From: Syntrophomonadaceae bacterium
GTDB lineage: Bacteria > Bacillota > Syntrophomonadia > Syntrophomonadales > Syntrophomonadaceae
Assembly (NCBI GenBank): GCA_028698695.1
Contig: JAQVWB010000118.1
Location: 1-6,534, forward strand
DNA length: 6,534 nt
Direction of reading: 5' to 3'
Shown: positions 1-5,862 of the stretch, in pieces
Numbering within the stretch: the stretch's first letter is position 1
How the letters are laid out: every line of letters starts with the position of its first letter
Program-made: the position numbers and the translations under genes
The notes under the pieces: model-generated
Seen by the model: only the letters and a program-made list of their open reading frames with translations
The model's database searches: none
What the model was told of the DNA's origin: nothing

Positions 1-2273
1 AAATTGCGGCTGCCTGTGATAATAATCGTACAGCTATGGAAGAGCAGCGGCGAGCATTGAAAAATAATCAGGATAGTTTAAACGACATGCTGCAAGGTCA
101 TCAATTAAGCTGGTGGCGTACAAAATTAGATGACTGCCGCCATCAGAAAAATAGATTGGCCGAGCTGAAACAGACTCTGACGAAAATTAGTCAGTTGGAT
201 AGTGAACTGGTAAACAACCGGCGGTTGGTTGAGCAACTGAAACAGCAACAGCAGCAGTTGATGACTGCGATAGAAGCAGGCGAGGAAAAAGCCGGGAACC
301 TGGAACGGGAAGCAGCCCATTTGGAAACGCAGGTGATGCTGCTGAATCGTATTCGCGATATGGAGGAAGAACGGAGTAGATTGGAAGATGGTAAAGCCTG
401 CCCGTTGTGTGGTGCTACCGAGCATCCCTTTGCCAGGGGAAATGTACCGCAATTACATGAAAGCGAACAGAAACTGCATGATACGAGAGAACTTTTAAAG
501 CAGGCCAATGCGGAAGTTCAGCAATGCAAATCAGACCAGGTCCAAGTGTACAGCCAACTGGAATCTACTATTAAAGCGGCGCAGGATGCTGAGCAGCTAA
601 TACGAAATGAAACTGTGCTGCAAAATACTATTATCGCTGAATTACAACTTCACTTAAGCGAGGAAAATGGGGCGGCAGAAATTGAATCATTATTGCTTAT
701 AAATGAGCAAAACATTATTGAATATAATGAAATAATTATAGCTATAGAAACTTTACAGGAAGGGATAAAGGAGTTAAGTGCCTGCTATGATAATGCACTT
801 ACAATTTTCACACAATCGGAATCGCTGCTGCAGCAGGTAAACTGGCAGCAAAATCAGGCCTGCAGGGATGGTGAACGCCTGCAACAGGAGTACCGGAATA
901 TAAATTCTGAAGTGCTTAATTTACAGGCGGCAGCTTTACGGGAATTAGCTGCTTACGGTATCTCTGAACTGCCTTTGCATGGACTGCCGGAAATAATTGC
1001 AGCTTTGAAGCAACGCAAAGATTTATGGGAGTATAATCAGAATGAGAGCTTGCGTTTGGAAAAAGAAATAAGTATTACGCAAAATGAACTGGAAATAAAG
1101 CAAGTTCGTTTAAAAACCGGGGAAAATGCTATACAGAGCAACCGGATCAGGCTGGACAGGCTGGAGGAACAGTACCGGGAGCAGCGGGAAGTCCGTTTTG
1201 AATTGTATGGTGAACGTAATCCAGACAGGGAAGAGGTACGTCTGGACCAGGGAATAAGTGAAGCTGAGGATAAGGTGAATCAGAGGCGCGACTATAGGGA
1301 GGAACTTGGACAGCGTCTTAATCATTTGCAGGAGCAGGAGAAGAATTTACATAATGCGGTGCAAGAGCGGTCACTGGAATTACAGGCTATGGAGAAGGAT
1401 TTCACATTTCGTTTGCAACAGACTGGCTTTATTGAGGAAGAAAATTATTTGCAGTCCTGTTTATCGGCAGGTGAGCAGGAGTCACTATCCCGACAGTTAG
1501 AGCAATTGGAAATGGAAAAAACCGGGTTGCAAACCCGTCTGGCTGACCGACAGGGCAAACTGCAACAGGAAAAAGACAAACAGATAACCGATCAATCGTA
1601 TGAGCTTTTGCAGGAAAGTTTACCGATTGGTGAGCAGGAGTTAAATGATTTACAGGATAGTATTCACGATGACCGGAGAACTCTGCAAGAAAACGATAAT
1701 ACCCGTAAACAAATGCAGCAGCATCTGGAGAAAATAGAAACTCAAAGAGAACAACTGCATCGCTGGCAGGTTTTACATGATTTGATTGGCTCGGCGGATG
1801 GCAAGAAGTACCGCAATTTTGCACAGGGTCTGAGTTTTGACATAATGATAAACCATGCCAATCGTCAATTGCAGAAAATGAGTGACCGTTACAGGCTGGT
1901 ACGCAGCTCTGACCAGAGCCTGGAGTTAAATGTTATTGATTACTATCAGGCGGGGGAAATTCGTTCTACCACCAACTTGTCCGGAGGCGAGAGTTTTCTG
2001 GTCAGTCTGGCCCTGGCTCTGGGATTGTCTCAGATGGCCAGCCATAAGGTTAGTGTGGACTCATTGTTTTTGGATGAAGGATTTGGGGCTTTGGATGAGG
2101 ATACTCTGGATACGGCCCTGAATACATTAGTGGGACTGCAGCAGGATGGCAAGCTGATTGGTGTAATTTCGCATGTTCCCGCCCTGAAGGAGAGAATAAG
2201 CACTCAGATACAGGTGATTTCTCAATCCGGAGGCCGCAGTATATTGCAGGGCCCGGGTGTTTTTCGGGAATGA
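1..2273 (+). CDS. sbcC: SbcC, Rad50-like ATPase subunit of the SbcCD nuclease (5' partial)
   Basis: The reading frame is open from position 3 to the TGA at 2271-2273, so the gene enters from beyond the left edge. The ATG at 36 is an internal Met, not the start. About 757 codons are present. SbcC proteins usually have 1000-1200 residues, so the N-terminal Walker A half and part of the first coiled-coil arm are missing. Visible marks are a CPLC zinc hook followed by GATEHP (399-410), which dimerises two coiled-coil tips through Zn2+, then a very long Glu/Gln/Leu-rich coiled coil to about 1790. The C-terminal ATPase lobe follows, with the ABC signature LSGGE (1977-1991), Walker B LFLDE (2064-2078), a D-loop-like GALDED just after, and an H-loop His (2172-2174) in VISHV. 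By family knowledge, SbcC pairs with the SbcD nuclease to process hairpins and blocked DNA ends in the cytoplasm. sbcD normally lies just upstream and would be outside the window. The gene ends 36 bases before a terminator. Family assignment is very secure. Confidence 0.96.
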   Translation, partial: IAAACDNNRTAMEEQRRALKNNQDSLNDMLQGHQLSWWRTKLDDCRHQKNRLAELKQTLTKISQLDSELVNNRRLVEQLKQQQQQLMTAIEAGEEKAGNLEREAAHLETQVMLLNRIRDMEEERSRLEDGKACPLCGATEHPFARGNVPQLHESEQKLHDTRELLKQANAEVQQCKSDQVQVYSQLESTIKAAQDAEQLIRNETVLQNTIIAELQLHLSEENGAAEIESLLLINEQNIIEYNEIIIAIETLQEGIKELSACYDNALTIFTQSESLLQQVNWQQNQACRDGERLQQEYRNINSEVLNLQAAALRELAAYGISELPLHGLPEIIAALKQRKDLWEYNQNESLRLEKEISITQNELEIKQVRLKTGENAIQSNRIRLDRLEEQYREQREVRFELYGERNPDREEVRLDQGISEAEDKVNQRRDYREELGQRLNHLQEQEKNLHNAVQERSLELQAMEKDFTFRLQQTGFIEEENYLQSCLSAGEQESLSRQLEQLEMEKTGLQTRLADRQGKLQQEKDKQITDQSYELLQESLPIGEQELNDLQDSIHDDRRTLQENDNTRKQMQQHLEKIETQREQLHRWQVLHDLIGSADGKKYRNFAQGLSFDIMINHANRQLQKMSDRYRLVRSSDQSLELNVIDYYQAGEIRSTTNLSGGESFLVSLALALGLSQMASHKVSVDSLFLDEGFGALDEDTLDTALNTLVGLQQDGKLIGVISHVPALKERISTQIQVISQSGGRSILQGPGVFRE

Positions 2274-2307
2274 AATAGCATCCTGATATAGTATACCCTT
2301 AAATAAG

Positions 2308-2826
2308 TTAAGCCCCGGCCTTTTGAAACAGAGCCGGGGCTTTAAGGTTTAAATTGGTATTTAAATCTACCAGTCCAGACCTCTGAGCAAGGTAAGCAGA
2401 AGGGTCAGGATAACCTTCCAGAAGTCCCAGCCCGTTCATGCGATTGGCAATTTTTTCAGCCCAATGTCCACCGATATCAGTGAAGTTTGGCTGAATGCAT
2501 CCCATGACTACAAACCATCCGGAATAATTGCCGTCATTAAGAACTTTTACTTTACCGTTTGCAACCGGATAAGTAGTAAGTGCCACCCATTTTTTATAGC
2601 TGGTATTCCAATAGAATGCTTTTGGATAACGATCCGGATTAGTATCCATTTTGCTCTGATCAAAATCGATAAAAAACTCATTTCCGGGGTTACCTAAATT
2701 TTGAGGATCGCAAAGTGTTATATAACCTGGCTGCCGGTCGATCATTTTGCCGTCAGGCAGATTTTCAGTTGGCGGAGGAATTTCATCTTCAAGCACAATT
2801 AGTACGGCATCATCGCTTAGCTCCAT
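2308..2826 (-). CDS. Short SLH-containing surface-protein fragment, probable gene remnant
   Basis: This 172-residue ORF starts at the only available ATG (2824-2826). Its ribosome binding site is weak (GGGGAA about 10 bases upstream) and it has no signal peptide. The frame stays open upstream to a TAA at 2899-2901 without another usable start, and those extra codons (YINGESSI before the Met) look coding-like, which suggests a lost 5' part. Residues about 30-110 resemble the beta-rich domain that precedes SLH motifs in the surface protein at 4978-5775: an FYWNTSYKKWVAL stretch here against FYFDTLSGQWVNI there. Residues about 115-142 (FTDIGGHWAE through LLEGYPD) match the first half of one SLH motif, but the TRAE half and further SLH copies are absent. 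The final residues are encoded by the terminator stem. A remnant of an SLH-anchored exported protein is the best reading. A small expressed protein is possible but less likely. Confidence 0.55.
   Translation of the reverse strand: MELSDDAVLIVLEDEIPPPTENLPDGKMIDRQPGYITLCDPQNLGNPGNEFFIDFDQSKMDTNPDRYPKAFYWNTSYKKWVALTTYPVANGKVKVLNDGNYSGWFVVMGCIQPNFTDIGGHWAEKIANRMNGLGLLEGYPDPSAYLAQRSGLVDLNTNLNLKAPALFQKAGA
2310..2342. terminator. Intrinsic terminator between convergent sbcC and the SLH remnant
   Basis: A perfect 10-bp GC-rich stem (2310-2319 with 2333-2342, core GCCCCGGC/GCCGGGGC) encloses a 13-nt loop. It sits 36 bases after the sbcC stop and is followed by TTT on the plus strand. The T-tract is short. 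On the minus strand the stem is followed by a T-containing run (AACTTATTT), so it may work in both directions. The stem overlaps the last roughly ten codons and the TAA of the minus-strand ORF. Confidence 0.8.
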
Positions 2827-2912
2827 AATGCTCGATTCCCCATTGATGTATTTAAAAATTTTTAATTTGAGTGATAAGGGTATTTTTTTGGTAGCAAATT
2901 ACTTGTATCAAA

Positions 2913-2941
2913 TTGTGATAAAATAAAAACAGCACTGTAAT
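2913..2941 (+). promoter_or_regulatory. Candidate sigma-A promoter for the Fn3/CuAO-N protein
   Basis: TTGTGA (2913-2918, 4/6 match to TTGACA) is separated by exactly 17 bases from TGTAAT (2936-2941, 5/6 match to TATAAT). Transcription would begin near 2948 and give a leader of about 32 bases before the ATG at 2980. The region is AT-rich, so chance matches are likely and this is only a candidate. Confidence 0.4.
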
Positions 2942-2966
2942 TAAAATCCATAAACATCCAATAAAT

Positions 2967-2974
2967 AGGAGGAG
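2967..2974 (+). promoter_or_regulatory. Strong Shine-Dalgarno site fixing the start at 2980
   Basis: AGGAGGAG lies 5 bases (7 from the AGGAGG core) before the ATG at 2980-2982. It matches the anti-SD sequence and selects the Met that begins a clean signal peptide over later in-frame Mets. Confidence 0.85.
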
Positions 2975-2979
2975 TTGCG

Positions 2980-4731
2980 ATGAAAAAGCGTTTCTTTTGG
3001 TTGGCAATGATGTTTGTTTTTATGCTGGGCATGGTATTCACGGAGGTATATGCGGCCCGAGCCGAATATACACCTGAACTGGATACCAATATTAAAGTCA
3101 ACACCCCGGCAGCCGGGGCAATACTTACTGCCGGAAGCAGTTATGACATTACCTGGGACGTGGGTGGAATTGTTCAATCAGTTAATATCAGGTATTCTGC
3201 TGACGGCGGAACCAGCTGGTATTTACAGGATACATTAGACGGCAATCCCGAAACATATACCTGGACAGTACCCTCAAATGCTACCATGCAGGGAATTATA
3301 AGAATTGATGTAGCCAGAACCATATTTCAGGGATATCCGCCACATCCGGTTATTAAGCATTACTATAATGACAGCGGAACTTTCAGTATTAAAAAATTAC
3401 TGGGACCCATATTGATAAAACCGGCAGCTCCAGCTGATCTGACTGTTACCGATATTACTACGGATACGGTGGATTTATCCTGGACAGATAAATCTTTTAA
3501 TGAAAGCGGATTTTTTATACATAGGAAGCTGGAGGGGGCACCTGGTTATACCAGCGTAGGACATGTAGGATCCAACATTACCAGCTTTCATGATAGCGGA
3601 CTAACTCCGGGAACCGAGTATCATTATGTAGTTACAGCATATAATAGCATTGGTACTTCACCATTTAGCAATGATGCTGCTGCTACCACCCTGGCAATAG
3701 CAAACAGCAAACCTTTAGCCCCTACCCTGTTGACGGCACTTCCCGGTTCGGACGATACCCGTATTGATCTTACCTGGCAAAACAATTCAACCAATGAAAC
3801 TGGTTTTTATATTTATCGTAAAATAGAGGGGGATGCTGATTTCAGCAAAGTACATGATAGCGGCAGCGGAGGATGGAGTGGATTTGGTGATATCGGATTG
3901 TTGCCGGGCAGCAAATATTATTATTATGTATCCGCTTACAATGCCCTGGGTTCTTCGGATAGCAATATCCTGAGTGCAACTACTACCGGAACCCCTCCGG
4001 CAGTTAAACCGCAGTCTCCTTCTGATTTAACAGCAACAGCTATATCAGACTCAAAAATTAAACTCATTTGGGAAGATAATTCCAATAATGAAAGCGGTTT
4101 TAAACTGGAACGTTCGCTTACACAAGTAGGCGGCTATACTCAAATTGCCGAACTGGCAGCAGGAAGCACTGCTTATGATGATAATGGACTGACTGCGGCT
4201 ACTACTTATTTTTACCGCGTAAAAGCCTATAATAGCAAAGGAGATTCAAATTATTCTTCACTGGCCAGTGCCACTACCCAACAGGCATCAGTTGTACAAC
4301 CTCCGCAGGAAAATGAACCGCCAAACGGTCAAAAAACTATACTGCGCTTCTATATTGATAAATTACAATATTTCATAAACGATGTTGCCAGTCCTATGGA
4401 TACAGCTCCGGTTATCAAAGATGCCCGGACCCTGCTGCCAATTCGCTATGTGGCAACACCTTTGGGTGCCGAAGTTGGATGGGACCCGGACACCCGCAAA
4501 GTTACCATAAGCAATAATGAAACCAGAATCGAGTTGTGGATTGGCAAGAATACTGCCTTGATCAACGGAGTGGAAATAAAGATTGATCCGGATAATGCCC
4601 AGGTAGCCCCAGTTATTTTGCCGCCGGGGCGCACCATGCTGCCGTTACGCTTCATTAGTGAAAACCTGGGATGCCAGGTAGATTGGAATGGTGATTTACG
4701 GGAGGCTAAAGTTACTTATGCCAAGCAGTAG
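2980..4731 (+). CDS. Secreted multi-Fn3 protein with C-terminal copper amine oxidase N-terminal-like domain
   Basis: This complete 583-residue protein has a perfect SD. Residues 1-25 are a Sec signal peptide: MKKR, a hydrophobic core, and probable cleavage after VYA. Residues about 38-138 form an Ig-like module of the Kre9/KNH type (P..G..L..G..Y.ITW, then YSADGGTSW and YTWTVP). Three Fn3 domains follow at about 148-238, 246-338 and 343-432. Each shares a W-x-(D/N)-x-S-x-N-E-(S/T)-G-F core and an E/KYxYxVxAYN-type strand. After a short Pro-rich linker (about 435-450), residues about 454-581 match the copper amine oxidase N-terminal ('stalk') domain, with two halves carrying LLPIRYV and MLPLRFI followed by GAEVGWD and GCQVDWN. 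That domain has no catalytic copper site, and in Firmicutes it is common on exported envelope proteins. No SLH, LPXTG or C-terminal membrane anchor is present, so the CuAO-N-like domain may mediate wall association (inference). The ligand is unknown. The gene has its own promoter and terminator and is probably monocistronic. Confidence 0.88.
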   Translation: MKKRFFWLAMMFVFMLGMVFTEVYAARAEYTPELDTNIKVNTPAAGAILTAGSSYDITWDVGGIVQSVNIRYSADGGTSWYLQDTLDGNPETYTWTVPSNATMQGIIRIDVARTIFQGYPPHPVIKHYYNDSGTFSIKKLLGPILIKPAAPADLTVTDITTDTVDLSWTDKSFNESGFFIHRKLEGAPGYTSVGHVGSNITSFHDSGLTPGTEYHYVVTAYNSIGTSPFSNDAAATTLAIANSKPLAPTLLTALPGSDDTRIDLTWQNNSTNETGFYIYRKIEGDADFSKVHDSGSGGWSGFGDIGLLPGSKYYYYVSAYNALGSSDSNILSATTTGTPPAVKPQSPSDLTATAISDSKIKLIWEDNSNNESGFKLERSLTQVGGYTQIAELAAGSTAYDDNGLTAATTYFYRVKAYNSKGDSNYSSLASATTQQASVVQPPQENEPPNGQKTILRFYIDKLQYFINDVASPMDTAPVIKDARTLLPIRYVATPLGAEVGWDPDTRKVTISNNETRIELWIGKNTALINGVEIKIDPDNAQVAPVILPPGRTMLPLRFISENLGCQVDWNGDLREAKVTYAKQ

Positions 4732-4773
4732 AAAAGGTACGTCTGCGCCTTACCAGTTAATATTTTAAATGTT

Positions 4774-4810
4774 AAACCAGGCCCCCATAATGAATCGGAG
4801 GCCTGGTTTT
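4774..4810 (+). terminator. Intrinsic terminator after the Fn3/CuAO-N gene
   Basis: A 10-bp stem, AAACCAGGCC (4774-4783) with GGCCTGGTTT (4800-4809), can extend inward by two further G-C pairs after one mismatch. It ends in TTTT (4807-4810) and lies 43 bases after the stop at 4731. The leading A-tract and trailing T-tract make a typical Rho-independent terminator, and the AAACC/GGTTT symmetry could let it work from the other side too. Confidence 0.85.
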
Positions 4811-4977
4811 GGTTGACCTTAGGCAGTAAAACAAAGAAACCACCTGAACAGCTGTATCATCTTTTTCCTATTTCTTGCCATCCACTATGACACTATTCTA
4901 TGACCAATTCTGCAAGTTCTAAGTCGGCAAGCTAAGCTCCCTGCGAAGCAGGGAGCTTAGGGGGGTTGATAGTATGG
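4811..4977. other. Intergenic gap without a convincing gene
   Basis: Between the terminator and the stop of the minus-strand SLH protein I find no supported gene. The only items are a 20-codon minus-strand ORF (4819-4881) beginning MARNRKKM without an SD, and the perfect hairpin at 4932-4960. The convergent arrangement means no promoter is required here. Confidence 0.6.
4932..4960. terminator. Perfect 13-bp hairpin downstream of the SLH gene (terminator-like, no T-tract)
   Basis: CTAAGCTCCCTGC (4932-4944) pairs perfectly with GCAGGGAGCTTAG (4948-4960) around a GAA triloop. It begins 17 bases after the stop codon of the minus-strand SLH gene, so a role in ending or protecting that transcript is the simplest reading. 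Neither strand has a U-run after the stem, which is unusual for a Rho-independent terminator. It could instead be a repeat or mobile-element hairpin. Confidence 0.5.
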
Positions 4978-5775
4978 TTATTTTATGATCTTACTAATAA
5001 CCGTGACTGCCTCGGCTCGACTCGCCTGGCTCTGGGGTCTAAAAGTATTGTCATCATAACCGCTTATTATATTACCGGCAATCGCAGTATTAACGAAATC
5101 TCTAGCCCATATGGAAATACTGCTGTTGTCTGCGAACTTCTTGTTGGCCACTGCTTTATCAAGTTGAGCCGCATTAATGACCATTACTGCCATTTGCTCC
5201 CGGTTTATGGGATTGTCCGGGCCAAATCTTTCAGAATCGTAACCATTGACGATTCCGTTTTCGGCCGCAATGGAGATATATTCCCGGGCCCAATGCTGGT
5301 TGCTGTCCTTGAATGTTATGGGATTTTGCCCGGTTAGCTTGAGAGCTTTAACCAGTGCCACGGTAAATTCGGCTCTGGTGATGCTCTGGTTGGGTTTAAA
5401 GGTTCCATCCGCATAACCCTTGATCACATCCAGTTCTGCCATCCGCTTGATAGGCGCTTCAGCCCAATGTCCGCTGGTGTCTTTAAAAACCACAGCTGCC
5501 TGATCCGGCTGGCTGACAGCCTGGATGACAAGTACCGCAAACTTGGTAAAATGATTGACGGTTACACTGATCGTATCACCTGATATGATACCTCCAATAT
5601 TAACCCATTGCCCGGATAACGTATCAAAATAAAACACGGCCGGGCTCGAACCAGATGGTACCAGATCCGGATTGAATTTAAAAGTAAGCGTTACCGGTCC
5701 ATTAAACTCATAGCCGCTCGAACCGTCAACAGCGATTTCATAAATATTGCCAAGAACCATGAAACCTCCGGGCAC
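4978..5775 (-). CDS. C-terminal segment downstream of the TAG: beta domain plus three SLH motifs
   Basis: This 265-codon segment runs from a GTG at 5775. A better internal start is the ATG at 5758-5760, preceded by GGAGG (5765-5769) with a 4-base gap. Residues about 1-85 (counted from the GTG) are a beta-rich domain (VTLTFKFNPDLVP, then FYFDTLSGQWVNI and VNHFTKFAVL) of the kind often found just before SLH motifs. The three SLH motifs lie at about 97-140 (FKDTSGHWAE to ITRAEF), 155-200 (FKDSNQHWAR to INREQM) and 214-260 (FADNSSISIWAR to ASRAEA). The canonical TRAE appears only in the first; the others read NREQ and SRAE. There is no signal peptide, so if translated alone it would stay in the cytoplasm. 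It is most likely the anchor end of the longer protein. The gene stops 17 bases before the hairpin at 4932-4960. Confidence 0.8.
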   Translation of the reverse strand: MPGGFMVLGNIYEIAVDGSSGYEFNGPVTLTFKFNPDLVPSGSSPAVFYFDTLSGQWVNIGGIISGDTISVTVNHFTKFAVLVIQAVSQPDQAAVVFKDTSGHWAEAPIKRMAELDVIKGYADGTFKPNQSITRAEFTVALVKALKLTGQNPITFKDSNQHWAREYISIAAENGIVNGYDSERFGPDNPINREQMAVMVINAAQLDKAVANKKFADNSSISIWARDFVNTAIAGNIISGYDDNTFRPQSQASRAEAVTVISKIIK

Positions 5776-5859
5776 AGCCGGTGGTGAACTGACTCTGGCA
5801 ATACTTACGTTGACCGGAGCAGTTCCGGCTAAAGTACCGGCCGGAATATTCAGAGTAAC

Positions 5860-5862
5860 CTA
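5860..5862 (-). other. In-frame amber codon splitting the SLH protein
   Basis: The plus-strand CTA at 5860-5862 reads TAG on the coding strand. It lies in the middle of a beta strand, with continuous domain homology on both sides in the same frame. A single change from GAG (Glu) would account for it, since comparable GG-x-V-x-L-x-I-P-A-G stretches often carry Glu at this point (from memory of the domain type, not searched). Confidence 0.85.

Noticed and set aside
36..38. ATG at 36 as the start of sbcC
   Set aside because: The same frame is open to the left edge, and the protein would lack the essential Walker A half. The real start is outside the window.
126..508. Two overlapping minus-strand ORFs around the zinc-hook region
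   Set aside because: They oppose the well-supported SbcC frame. Their Leu/Phe/Cys runs are complements of Gln/Lys/Ala codons, with no independent evidence.
1429..1824. 131-codon minus-strand ORF inside sbcC
   Set aside because: It is antisense to the conserved coiled-coil part of SbcC, its translation has no recognisable domain, and it has no ribosome binding site. It is a shadow of the Glu/Gln/Leu-rich sense codons.
4330..4728. Catalytic copper amine oxidase activity for the 2980-4731 product
   Set aside because: Only the non-catalytic N-terminal-like domain is present. There is no large catalytic domain with the topaquinone Tyr and copper-binding His residues.
4966..5337. 123-codon plus-strand ORF over the SLH motifs
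   Set aside because: The opposite strand encodes clear SLH motifs 2 and 3. The plus-strand translation resembles no family and has no SD.
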